Assembly (NCBI GenBank): GCA_903925075.1
Contig: CAIYDQ010000253.1
Coordinates: forward strand, 1-38,024
Length of the DNA: 38,024 nt
Source of the DNA: an uncultured Geobacter sp.
Lineage (GTDB): Bacteria; Desulfobacterota; Desulfuromonadia; Geobacterales; Geobacteraceae
Direction of reading: 5' to 3'
Shown: in pieces, positions 8,104 to 16,263 of the stretch
Layout: the number at the start of each line of letters is the position of its first letter
How positions within the stretch are numbered: position 1 is the first letter of the stretch
The notes under the pieces: model-generated
Databases searched by the model: none
Told to the model about the DNA's origin: nothing
The model's input: only the letters and a program-made list of their open reading frames with translations
Position numbers and translations under genes: made by a program

Positions 8104-9678
8104 ATGAATATGGCGCACCAGCATGTCGCAACCAGCTACATGGAGCACGGCTACTGTTTTTCCTGGGAGGCGGGGCTGGTCTGGCTGCACGTAGCCTCGG
8201 ACGTCGCCACCGGCGTCGCCTATTACTCCATCCCGCTGGCCATGTTCTACTTCGCCTTCAAACGCCGGGACATCGTCTTCTTCAGGATCTACCTGCTGTT
8301 CGCCACTTTCATCCTCGCCTGCGGCACCACCCATTTCTTCGCCGCCTACACGGTCTACGTGCCGGCCTACTGGGCCGAGGGATACCTGAAGGCGTTCACG
8401 GCGCTGATCTCGGCGCTCTCCGCGTTCCTGTTCATCCCGCTGATCCCCAAGGCCATAGCCATGCCGAGCCTCTCCAGGGCGCTCGACGAAAACCGGCAGC
8501 TCAACGCCGAATTGACCCGCAAGGTCGACGAGTTGCAGCAGGCCTCGAAGACGCTGGAGCAGGCCCATTACGAGCTGCAGTTGAGCGAGACCCGCTTCCG
8601 GGCCACCTTCCAACAGGCGGCGGTCGGCGTGGCCATCATCGGCGCCGACGGCGGCTTCCTGGGGGTCAACAGCAAGCAGTGCGATATCGTCGGCTATAGC
8701 ACCGAGGAACTGCTCGCCATGAAATCCCAGCAGATCACCCATGTCGAGGATCGGCCGTCCACCTTGGCGCTGTTCCAAAAGGCTCTCGACGGGGAGATCA
8801 AGAACTACGCCATCGAAAAACGGTTCATCCGCAAGGACGGCAGCCACGTCTGGATCAACCAGAGCGTGTCGCTGGTGCGCGACCTGAACTCGGTCCCCGC
8901 CTACTTCATCTCCGTTTCCGAGGACATCTCCGCCAGACGGGAAACGGAACAGGAAAAAGAGCGCCTGATCGATCAGCTCCAGGACAAGACCACGGAGCTG
9001 GAGCGCTTCATCTACACCATCTCCCACGATCTGAAGAGCCCCCTGATCACCATCTCCGGTTTCCTGGGTTTTCTGGAGGAGGATTTCCGCTCGCAGAACG
9101 CCGCCGGCTTCAACTCCACCGTCTCCCGCATCTCGCTGGCCTCGGAACGGATGAAGCAACTGCTCGACGAGTTGCTGGAGTTGTCCCGCATCGGCAGACA
9201 GATGAGTCCGCCGCAGCAGGTCGATCTGGGGAGTCTGGTGGCCGAGGCGATGGAGGTGGTCGCCGGACGCATCAGTGCAGCCGGGGCGATGGTCGAGGTG
9301 CAAAGCGCGCTGCCGCAGGTCGAGGTCGACAGGCAGCGCCTGCTGCAGGTCTACGAGAACCTGATCGACAACGCGGTCAAGTTCTCGGCCAATTCGCAGC
9401 CGCCGCGCGTCTGGATCGGCGCACGGCTGGACGGCTCGGAGCCGGTCTTTTTCGTTGGGGACAACGGCATCGGCATCAAGCCGGCCTACCTCGACAAGGT
9501 CTTCGACCTGTTCGAGAAGCTCGATCCGCGCAGCAGCGGCACCGGGGTGGGACTGGCCATCACCCACAGGATCATCACCATCCACGGCGGCAGGATCTGG
9601 GCGGAATCCGACGGAGAGGGGCGCGGCGCGGTTTTTTGTTTCACATTGCCAAACAGGGAGAGAGGGGCAAGGTCATGA
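8104..9678 (+). CDS. Membrane histidine kinase with ETR1-like ethylene-binding domain
   Basis: Sensor kinase of 524 residues. Residues about 20-117 carry three membrane helices matching the ethylene-binding domain of plant ETR1 and cyanobacterial Etr1. Asp33, Tyr40, Ile43, Pro44, Cys73 and His77 have exactly the spacing of ETR1 Asp25, Tyr32, Ile35, Pro36, Cys65 and His69, the last two being the Cu(I) ligands (here LACGTTHFF). A coiled linker (about 121-162), one PAS fold (about 163-280), HisKA with phospho-His308 (TISHDLKSPLITISGFL) and an HATPase (N box ENLIDNAVKFS, G1 GDNGIGI, G2 GTGVGLAITHRI) follow. There is no receiver in the protein; the next gene, overlapping by ATGA, supplies one. Ethylene or copper binding is inferred from the motif, not shown. 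Confidence 0.9.
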   Translation: MNMAHQHVATSYMEHGYCFSWEAGLVWLHVASDVATGVAYYSIPLAMFYFAFKRRDIVFFRIYLLFATFILACGTTHFFAAYTVYVPAYWAEGYLKAFTALISALSAFLFIPLIPKAIAMPSLSRALDENRQLNAELTRKVDELQQASKTLEQAHYELQLSETRFRATFQQAAVGVAIIGADGGFLGVNSKQCDIVGYSTEELLAMKSQQITHVEDRPSTLALFQKALDGEIKNYAIEKRFIRKDGSHVWINQSVSLVRDLNSVPAYFISVSEDISARRETEQEKERLIDQLQDKTTELERFIYTISHDLKSPLITISGFLGFLEEDFRSQNAAGFNSTVSRISLASERMKQLLDELLELSRIGRQMSPPQQVDLGSLVAEAMEVVAGRISAAGAMVEVQSALPQVEVDRQRLLQVYENLIDNAVKFSANSQPPRVWIGARLDGSEPVFFVGDNGIGIKPAYLDKVFDLFEKLDPRSSGTGVGLAITHRIITIHGGRIWAESDGEGRGAVFCFTLPNRERGARS

Positions 9679-10112
9679 GCGGAGAAGCGATCAACATCCT
9701 GCTGGTGGAAGACAACCCGGACCACGCGGAACTGGTCAAGCGCGGGTTGCAATCAAACAACGTCGCCAACAACGTCTTTCACGTGGAGGACGGCGAGTCG
9801 GCCCTGGAGTTCGTTTTTCAACGAGGCCCCTACGTCGGCGCCAAGCGGCCGCACCTGATACTGCTCGACCTGAGGCTGCCGCGCATCGACGGTTTGGAGG
9901 TGCTGAAGGCCCTGAAGAGCAACGAGGACTCGAAGCGCATCCCGGTGGTGATCCTGACCACTTCCGACGCCGAGATGGACATAGCCAGGGCCTACGACTA
10001 CCATGCCAACAGCTACATGGTGAAGCCGGTGAATTTCGAGAAGTTCAAGGAGCTGACCAAGACGCTCGGCTTTTACTGGTTCGTCTGGAACAAACAGCCG
10101 GAGAATCAGTAG
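9675..10112 (+). CDS. Single-domain response regulator, Rcp1-like
   Basis: A 145-residue lone receiver domain. Acidic pair VEDNPDHAEL, phospho-acceptor Asp65 (LILLDLRLPRIDG), switch Thr in ILTTSD and Lys117 in YMVKPV are present. The HANSYMVKPVNFEKF segment and the C-terminal FYWFVWNK are typical of the Rcp1/CheY-like family that partners phytochrome and PAS kinases. There is no output domain, so it probably passes phosphate on or acts by protein contact. The ATG at 9675 overlaps the TGA of the ETR1-like kinase gene, making that kinase its likely cognate donor. An upstream in-frame start at 9636 is rejected because it would overlap the kinase gene deeply and lacks conserved residues. Confidence 0.92.
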   Translation: MSGEAINILLVEDNPDHAELVKRGLQSNNVANNVFHVEDGESALEFVFQRGPYVGAKRPHLILLDLRLPRIDGLEVLKALKSNEDSKRIPVVILTTSDAEMDIARAYDYHANSYMVKPVNFEKFKELTKTLGFYWFVWNKQPENQ

Positions 10113-10118
10113 CGGCGC

Positions 10119-10160
10119 GAGCCGGCAAGGGACGCGCGGCTCCCGCCCTTATTCGGCGGG
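10119..10160. terminator. Possible stem-loops between convergent genes
   Basis: Two short inverted repeats lie in the 36-bp gap and at the edge of the convergent stops: gagccg (10119-10124) with cggctc (10137-10142), and cccgcc (10143-10148) with ggcggg (10155-10160). Neither has a T tract, so a terminator role is only suggested by position. Confidence 0.3.
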
Positions 10161-10922
10161 CCGCCGCCCGTTGGCTACGCCGAAGTCGCCTTTCACCTTG
10201 TGGAAGCAGTCCGGGCACATGCCGTGGCTGAAGGTCGCGTCCGAATGCTCCGAAAGATACTTCTCCAAATGGTGCCAGGAGTTCTCGTCGTCGCGAATCT
10301 TCTTGCAGTACATGCAGATCGGTATGATCCCTTCCAACTGCCGCATCCTCTCCAAGGTGGCTTCCTGCTCGACGATTTTTTCCGACAGGCGCCGCTGGGT
10401 TTGCAGAAGTTCCTTGTTGAGCAGCACCGAGGCCTCGTAGGTGGAGATCAGCAGGTCGACGACCCGCTGCACGTCCGGCTTGACCGTGTAGCAGGCCTCG
10501 TCGAAGACCACCGTGGTCTCGTTTTCGGGGAAACTCGCCTTTTGCGAGCGGCGCGCGCGGATGATCTCCGCGGTGCGCGAGATGAGGTAATCGGCGTTGT
10601 AGGGCTTGGAAAAAAAGTAGTCGGCGCCGCTTTCAATGGCTTGCAGCACGTCTTTGGGATTGGAAAGGCAGGTCAACAGGACCACCGGGAGCTCGCGCAT
10701 GGCTTCGGAGGCCCGGATCGCCCGGCAGAGCTGGTAGCCGTCCATCTCCGGCATGATGATGTCGGCGAAGACGATTGCCGGGAGCTCTTCTTCCAGCCGG
10801 GCCAGAGCCTCCTTGCCGCTATGCGCCACAACCGTCCTGTAGCCGTGTTCGTTGAACAACTGGCAAAGTTGCAGGGTATGAAAGGTGCTGTCGTCCACCA
10901 CCATGATCAGCCGGTTTTCCAT
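10149..10922 (-). CDS. Response regulator with C-terminal Cys4 domain
   Basis: Receiver at residues 1-125 (MVVDD, phospho-acceptor Asp54 in VFADIIMPEMDG, Lys106 in FFSKPYN). A helical linker at about 145-198 is predicted to coil. A C-terminal module has Cys203/Cys206 (PICMYCKKIRDD) and Cys236/Cys239 (GMCPDC) around a SWHHLEKYLSEHSDATFSHG core. This tail recurs at the ends of response regulators and kinases of Geobacter and Desulfo-type bacteria, as I recall; a metal-binding or redox role is plausible but unproven. ATG at 10922 starts directly at the receiver; an in-frame start at 10973 would add 17 unlikely residues. It faces the kinase operon and is transcribed towards it. Confidence 0.88.
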   Translation of the reverse strand: MENRLIMVVDDSTFHTLQLCQLFNEHGYRTVVAHSGKEALARLEEELPAIVFADIIMPEMDGYQLCRAIRASEAMRELPVVLLTCLSNPKDVLQAIESGADYFFSKPYNADYLISRTAEIIRARRSQKASFPENETTVVFDEACYTVKPDVQRVVDLLISTYEASVLLNKELLQTQRRLSEKIVEQEATLERMRQLEGIIPICMYCKKIRDDENSWHHLEKYLSEHSDATFSHGMCPDCFHKVKGDFGVANGRRPAE

Positions 10923-11075
10923 AGTAGGCTCTCGCTTTCCGCTTGGGTCGGTCGCCGGGTAGCCTATGGCCAAAACCGGGCCCTCCGTACTCTGCGTAGA
11001 GGTAGCACAGATAACTGCGATTTAGAAGTCAATTTAAATAGTATACTAACTTGGTAGACTAAATATCTTTTTTCC

Positions 11076-11104
11076 TTGACGTGCCCGCAGCGCTCCGCTA
11101 TGCT
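11076..11104 (+). promoter_or_regulatory. Sigma-70-type promoter for the hydrolase gene
   Basis: TTGACG (11076-11081) and TATGCT (11099-11104) are separated by 17 bp and lie about 50 bp before the start at 11155. An AT-rich stretch (about 11025-11075) lies just upstream. This gap also separates it from the divergent response regulator gene. Confidence 0.6.
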
Positions 11105-11154
11105 GGGGACAGCACTCCATCAACGAACCTGCAAACGAACCTGCGAGGCAAGCC

Positions 11155-11940
11155 GTGCATGATAAGGACGTGACAGATCTGACCGTGGTTTCCTCGCTGG
11201 ACGGCTCCGCCGAGCGGGCGCTTTGGTTCCGGCCGCATGGCGTGGACGGGGGGCCCTTGGTGGTTGGGCTGCATACCTGGAGCTACGATCGCTTCAACCA
11301 ACTGCAGCAGATGCTTCCCTTTTGCCGCGAGCGCGGTTGGTCCTTGTTGCTCCCGGAATTTCGCGGTCCCAACCTGAAGAGCAATCCGCGCGCGCCGCAG
11401 GCCTGCGGCTCCGCGCTGGCGTGCCAGGACGTGTTCGACGCCATCTCCGAGCTGCAAAGCGGGCAGGGGTTTTCGCCGAGCGAACTCTTTTTGCTGGGTG
11501 GGAGCGGCGGCGGCCACATGGCCCTGATGCTCGCCGCGCAACGTCCCGCCCTTTGGGGCGGCGTCAGTTGCTGGGTGCCGATCACCGATCTCCCCGCCTG
11601 GCATGAGGAGAACCCGGATTACTCCGTCGACATCGAGGCCTGCTGCGGTGGCGCGCCCGGCGGCGGCGACCAGATCGACCGTGACTACCTCCGGCGTTCG
11701 CCGCTCAGTTACGCGCAGGAACTGGCGGGGGTGAAGCTATCCGTGCATCATGGCCGCTACGATCCGGTGGTTTCCTATCGGCACACCATGAAGCTGGTTG
11801 CGGAGCTGGAACGGCTGCAGCCGGCGAATTTTTTCTTCGAAATATTCAACGGCGGACACGACATCCGTTACGAGGTGGCTTTTCGCTGGTTCGACGAGCT
11901 GAAGGGGGAAGCAGGGGAGGGGGCACGGCTCAGCGGTTGA
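11155..11940 (+). CDS. Alpha/beta hydrolase (prolyl-oligopeptidase/esterase type)
   Basis: A 261-residue cytoplasmic hydrolase of unknown substrate. The nucleophile elbow is GGSGGGHMAL with Ser117. The likely acid is Asp203 (HHGRYDPVVS) and the His is His235 (NGGHDIRYE), giving a complete Ser-Asp-His triad in the expected order. The early PLVVGLHTWSYDR strand and LLLPEFRGPN contain the usual oxyanion-side region. No signal peptide is seen. The GTG at 11155 is preceded by a gcgagg element. It is transcribed alone from the promoter at 11076, before the methyltransferase gene 122 bp downstream. Peptidase S9-like or acyl-esterase activity cannot be told apart from the sequence. Confidence 0.85.
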   Translation: MHDKDVTDLTVVSSLDGSAERALWFRPHGVDGGPLVVGLHTWSYDRFNQLQQMLPFCRERGWSLLLPEFRGPNLKSNPRAPQACGSALACQDVFDAISELQSGQGFSPSELFLLGGSGGGHMALMLAAQRPALWGGVSCWVPITDLPAWHEENPDYSVDIEACCGGAPGGGDQIDRDYLRRSPLSYAQELAGVKLSVHHGRYDPVVSYRHTMKLVAELERLQPANFFFEIFNGGHDIRYEVAFRWFDELKGEAGEGARLSG

Positions 11941-11987
11941 ACAAAAGAGCGCACCCGCGTGGCAGCCCCTTCCTTCGGCCGTCGGCT

Positions 11988-12038
11988 GCGGTATGATGAT
12001 GGAAGCGGTATGAAGATGGAAGCGGTATGAAGATGGCA
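11988..12038 (+). repeat. Three 17-bp tandem repeats upstream of the methyltransferase
   Basis: The unit gcggtatgaagatggaa occurs at 12005-12021, with a one-base variant at 11988-12004 and a third copy (last base changed) from 12022. Each copy holds an ATG, so it could create spurious starts; the repeats lie just upstream of the ribosome-binding site at about 12050. Confidence 0.8.
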
Positions 12039-12062
12039 GGATGCAGTCAAGGAGGTGACGTC

Positions 12063-12608
12063 ATGGCGATTTCAGCGATCAGCGTCAGCAGGTATAAGAG
12101 ATTTTTCCAGCAAAAAAAATTGGTGTCGGTGCTCGATTACGGGGCCGGCACCCTTAGAAATTCAAAGTTCCTGGCGGAGGAGGGCTTCCGGGTTTATGCG
12201 GCCGACATCCCGGCACAGGTCGAGCGCATCATGCAGATGTCGGGTCATGAGCGCTTGGCCGGAGTGCTGGCGAGCGACCAGTTGGAGCGCAGCCACCTGG
12301 ACGTCGACTTGGTGCTCTCCAGTTACGTGTTGAACATCATCCCGGACGGCAGCGAAAAAAGCCGCTATCTTAAAAACATCGTGCTCAACTTGCGCCCGGA
12401 AGGGTATTTTTTGATCGAGGTGCGCTGCCGGGTCCAATCCCAACAGTGCAGCAGCGGTTGCTCCCACGGGCACAAATGCTCCAGTTGCGTCAAGACCTAC
12501 TCCCATGAAGAGTTGGACGAGATGCTGGTTCCTTATGGGTTCAAGAGGATCAGTCACTACTACCGCAGGCACGCGGTAGCCGTACTTTATCAGCGCATCA
12601 ACGCCTGA
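12063..12608 (+). CDS. Class I SAM-dependent methyltransferase-like protein with Cys/His-rich insert
   Basis: A 181-residue protein. SAM motif I is VLDYGAGTLRNSKFLAEEGF (residues 24-42), followed by VYAADIP with the acidic residue at the end of strand 2. LDVDLVLSSYVLNIIP is motif IV-like, and LRPEGYFLIEV is the post-motif strand. Between residues 122 and 142 lies a cluster of five Cys and two His (C122, C129, C133, H135, H137, C139, C142) that could bind zinc; it is unusual for a small methyltransferase. The ATG at 12063 has a perfect aaggaggtg ribosome-binding site; an in-frame start at 12027 is within the 17-bp repeats and is rejected. The substrate is unknown. Confidence 0.75.
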   Translation: MAISAISVSRYKRFFQQKKLVSVLDYGAGTLRNSKFLAEEGFRVYAADIPAQVERIMQMSGHERLAGVLASDQLERSHLDVDLVLSSYVLNIIPDGSEKSRYLKNIVLNLRPEGYFLIEVRCRVQSQQCSSGCSHGHKCSSCVKTYSHEELDEMLVPYGFKRISHYYRRHAVAVLYQRINA

Positions 12609-12680
12609 AAGCCCGGGCTCCAGCGGGCGGGCTGTCGTCACTCTCCCCACTGCCGTCAAGTTAAGGATTGGGTGAATCCA

Positions 12681-12745
12681 AAAGCCCCCTCTCCCTCCTT
12701 CGCCAAGGCTTCGGCGGACAAGCCCTTGATGGGAGAGGGGGCTTT
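12681..12745. repeat. Palindromic intergenic element, 15-bp perfect arms
   Basis: aaagccccctctccc (12681-12695) is the exact reverse complement of gggagagggggcttt (12731-12745). The 35-nt loop contains a second partial palindrome, cgcc-aaggctt-cggcg. A related block recurs inverted at 12952-12981 (compare 12693-12719). It resembles the REP-like intergenic elements common in GC-rich genomes. Confidence 0.75.
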
Positions 12746-12804
12746 GGGAGAGGGTGAAAAGCTCGCGAAAGCTCTCCCTCCCCCCAACCCCCTCCGATAA
12801 AGCA

Positions 12805-12900
12805 TTGGCAGGTCGCGTTGAGGTACGAAACGCGACGTTGCCATGGTGGCGCCAGCGCGATGTTGCGTTTCACGATGCACCTGTTCAACGCAACCTACCA
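12805..12900. repeat. Double-hairpin intergenic repeat
   Basis: Two hairpins sit side by side: gtcgcgtt (12812-12819) with aacgcgac (12829-12836), and gttgcgtt (12862-12869) with aacgcaac (12887-12894). The two halves are themselves related as inverted copies (ttggcaggtcgcgttg against caacgcaacctacca), with a ggcgcc palindrome near the centre. The whole block could fold as a large cruciform. Confidence 0.65.
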
Positions 12901-13075
12901 ACTCCCCGATCCTCCCCCCTCCAACTCCCTCCAACTCCCTCCCATAAAAGGCTCCTCCGCCGAAGCCCAGGCGAAGGAGGGAGAAGGAAAATACGGCTTC
13001 AGGCGCAACTTTTTCCCCGCCGTCGGCATGCCAACCCCATTTCCCCATTCATTTGATTACCGCGTTCTATTTTGC

Positions 13076-13104
13076 TTGACAGCTCGGGCAATGCTCTCTA
13101 CAAC
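13076..13104 (+). promoter_or_regulatory. Sigma-70-type promoter for the liv operon
   Basis: Perfect TTGACA (13076-13081), a 17-bp spacer and TACAAC (13099-13104), about 55 bp upstream of the livK start. Confidence 0.6.
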
Positions 13105-13158
13105 TACGGACTAAACAACCGGAAGCATTGCAGCCAACCCCACACGGAAGGAGAAACC

Positions 13159-14337
<1,179 letters not shown>

Positions 14338-14349
14338 ACTCGAAGAGGA

Positions 14350-14380
14350 GCGGGGGGAGGCGTTTGCCGCCTCCCCCCGC
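14350..14380 (+). promoter_or_regulatory. GC-rich hairpin between livK and livH
   Basis: Perfect 12-bp arms gcggggggaggc (14350-14361) and gcctccccccgc (14369-14380) enclose a 7-nt loop. There is no T tract. It lies 12 bp after the livK stop and ends 9 bp before the livH start. It may protect the livK transcript end or cover the livH ribosome-binding region, which would give more binding protein than permease; the function is inferred. Confidence 0.6.
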
Positions 14381-14389
14381 GGCGCATTT

Positions 14390-15340
14390 ATGGGAACAGC
14401 ACAGCTTATCCAGAATCTGCTGAACGGCATCAGCATCGGCAGCGTCTACGCCATCTTCGCCCTGGGCTACACGCTGGTCTTCTCCATCCTCGGCATCATC
14501 AATTTCGCCCACGGCGCGATCTTCACCCTGGGCGCCTACCTCACCTACGCGCTGGCGGTCGGGCAGTTCGGCATCAACGGCCTGTTGTCGGGGATGAGCC
14601 TGGAGCGGCAGCTCCCTTTCGCCCTCGCCCTGCTGGTCGGTTCCGTGCTCGCCGGCGCGATCGGGGTGCTGGTGGAGCGTTTCGCCTTCCGGCCGCTTCG
14701 AAACCGGGGCGCCGATCCGCTGCTGGCGCTGGTGAGCTCCTTGGGCGTGGCGCTGGTGATCGTCAACGCCATCCAGTATCTGGTCGGCGCCGAGATCTAT
14801 ACCTTCCCCGCCGGGGTCTACGGCGAGCTTCCTCCCGCTCTCATGTTCCAGGTCTCGGGGCATCCGGTGGTGATCCGCACCGTGCAGGCCATCATCTTCG
14901 CGGTCTGCCTGCTGATCCTGGCCGTGGTGGGGTACCTGGTCCGCTTCACCAAGTTCGGCAAGGCGCTTAGGGCGGTGGCCGAGAATCCGGCCACGGCCAG
15001 CCTGCTGGGGATCAGCGTCGACCGCTTCATCCTGGTCACCTTCTTCATGTCCGGTTTTCTGGGCGGGACCGCCGGCGCGCTGGTCGGCACCAGTTTCGGC
15101 GTCGCCGGCCCCTATTTCGGCGTCACATACGGCCTGAAGGGGTTGGCGGTGATCGTGCTGGGGGGGCTGGGGAGCATCCCCGGCGCGGTGCTGGGCGGGG
15201 TGGTGATCGGGCTTTCCGAGGCCTTCGTCCCGGCCGATTACGGCGCCTATAAGGAAGCGGTCGCCTTCGCCTTCCTGTTCATCGTGCTCCTCTTCCGCCC
15301 CCAGGGGATCCTCGGGCGCAAACAGCTGCAGAAGGTGTAA
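14390..15340 (+). CDS. livH: Branched-chain amino-acid-type ABC permease LivH
   Basis: Inner-membrane permease of 316 residues with about eight hydrophobic segments. The N-terminal QNLLNGISIGSVYAIFALGY and LGIINFAHGAIFTLGAYL are hallmark LivH sequences. The cytoplasmic coupling segment GKALRAVAENPATASLLGIS, which contacts the ATPases, is intact. C-terminus LFRPQGILGRKQLQKV is standard. The start lies close behind the hairpin at 14350-14380 and has a weak ribosome-binding site. Two bases separate its stop from the livM start. Confidence 0.93.
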   Translation: MGTAQLIQNLLNGISIGSVYAIFALGYTLVFSILGIINFAHGAIFTLGAYLTYALAVGQFGINGLLSGMSLERQLPFALALLVGSVLAGAIGVLVERFAFRPLRNRGADPLLALVSSLGVALVIVNAIQYLVGAEIYTFPAGVYGELPPALMFQVSGHPVVIRTVQAIIFAVCLLILAVVGYLVRFTKFGKALRAVAENPATASLLGISVDRFILVTFFMSGFLGGTAGALVGTSFGVAGPYFGVTYGLKGLAVIVLGGLGSIPGAVLGGVVIGLSEAFVPADYGAYKEAVAFAFLFIVLLFRPQGILGRKQLQKV

Positions 15341-15342
15341 GC

Positions 15343-16263
15343 GTGGGCCATTTCCTCGACAACAACGGCTTTCTCCTGGTGACCCTCGTGCAGCAGGCGC
15401 TGCTCGCCATGAGCCTTTACTTTCCGCTGGCGGCAGGACAACTGAGCCTGGCGAGCCCAGGCTTCTACGCGCTGGGCGGCTATATCGCGGCGATCGTCGG
15501 CACCCTCGACTATTTCGCCCCCTGGCGCGCGTCGCTGGGGTGGCTGGTCTTCCCGCTGGAGTGGCTGCTTGCCGCGGCGGCGAGCGCCCTGTTGGCCCTG
15601 CTGGTCGGCATCCCGGCGCTGCGGCTGCGCGGCATCTACCTGGCGCTGGCCACCATCGCCTTCGTGGAGATCCTGCGCGTCTTGAGCCTGAACCTGGAGA
15701 TCACCGGCGGCGCCATCGGCATCTTCGGGGTGCCGCAGCTCTTCGAGAGCCGCTGGGGCTACATCGCCGTCTTCGGACCGCTGCTGGTCTGCACCCTCGT
15801 CTTCGGGCACCGGCTGGAGCGCTCCCGGGTGGGGCGCGCCTTCCGGGCGATCCGCGAGGACGAACTGGCCGCCGATGCCATGGGGATCAACACCACGCGC
15901 TACAAGGTGCTGGCCTTCGTGATCGGCGCGGTGCTGGCCGGGGTGGTGGGCGCCATGAGCGCCCCCTTTCTCAACACCTGGAACGCCCGGCAGGGGACCT
16001 TCGACGCCTCCATCGCCTATCTCGCCTACGTGCTGATCGGCGGCAGCCGCTCCATCTGGGGGCCGCTGTTCGGCGGCATGCTGCTCGCAGCCCTCCCCGA
16101 GGTGCTGCGACCGCTCAAGGACTCCCGACTGATCATCAACGGCCTGGTGCTGGTGTTCGCCAGCATCTATCTCCCCCAGGGGATCTCGGGGACGCTGGCC
16201 AGGTTCAGCCCCGGCAAACGCAAGGGCGCGCTCCCCGCCGGCGAGCCGCAGGAGGACGCGTGA
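15343..16263 (+). CDS. livM: Branched-chain amino-acid-type ABC permease LivM
   Basis: Second inner-membrane permease, 306 residues, GTG start. Family marks include QLSLASPGFYALGGYIAAIV near the N-terminus, the LRLRGIYLALATIAFVEILR segment and the coupling loop RAFRAIREDELAADAMGIN. The C-terminus YLPQGISGTLARF is typical; the tail adds a short charged stretch. It forms the LivHM heterodimer with the preceding product. TGA overlaps the livG GTG (16260-16263). Confidence 0.92.
   Translation: MGHFLDNNGFLLVTLVQQALLAMSLYFPLAAGQLSLASPGFYALGGYIAAIVGTLDYFAPWRASLGWLVFPLEWLLAAAASALLALLVGIPALRLRGIYLALATIAFVEILRVLSLNLEITGGAIGIFGVPQLFESRWGYIAVFGPLLVCTLVFGHRLERSRVGRAFRAIREDELAADAMGINTTRYKVLAFVIGAVLAGVVGAMSAPFLNTWNARQGTFDASIAYLAYVLIGGSRSIWGPLFGGMLLAALPEVLRPLKDSRLIINGLVLVFASIYLPQGISGTLARFSPGKRKGALPAGEPQEDA

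Larger units (their letters stand above)
12609..13158. other. 550-bp gene-free repeat island
   Basis: No credible gene is present. The stretch holds the palindromic elements at 12681-12745 and 12805-12900, a pyrimidine tract with 10-bp direct repeats (ccaactccct, about 12917-12942), an inverted copy of the first element at 12952-12981, and the livK promoter at its right end. Short open frames here follow the repeats and have no start signals or protein-like composition. Confidence 0.7.

Noticed and set aside
5116-9585. 1489-codon open frame on the minus strand over the kinase genes
   Set aside because: It covers several genes with clear plus-strand domains, and its composition is that of an antisense shadow in a GC-rich genome.
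11988-12038. CRISPR-like array
   Set aside because: The 17-bp units are directly adjacent, with no spacers.
12754-13114. Short open frames in the repeat island
   Set aside because: They run through palindromic repeats and pyrimidine tracts and lack protein-like composition.
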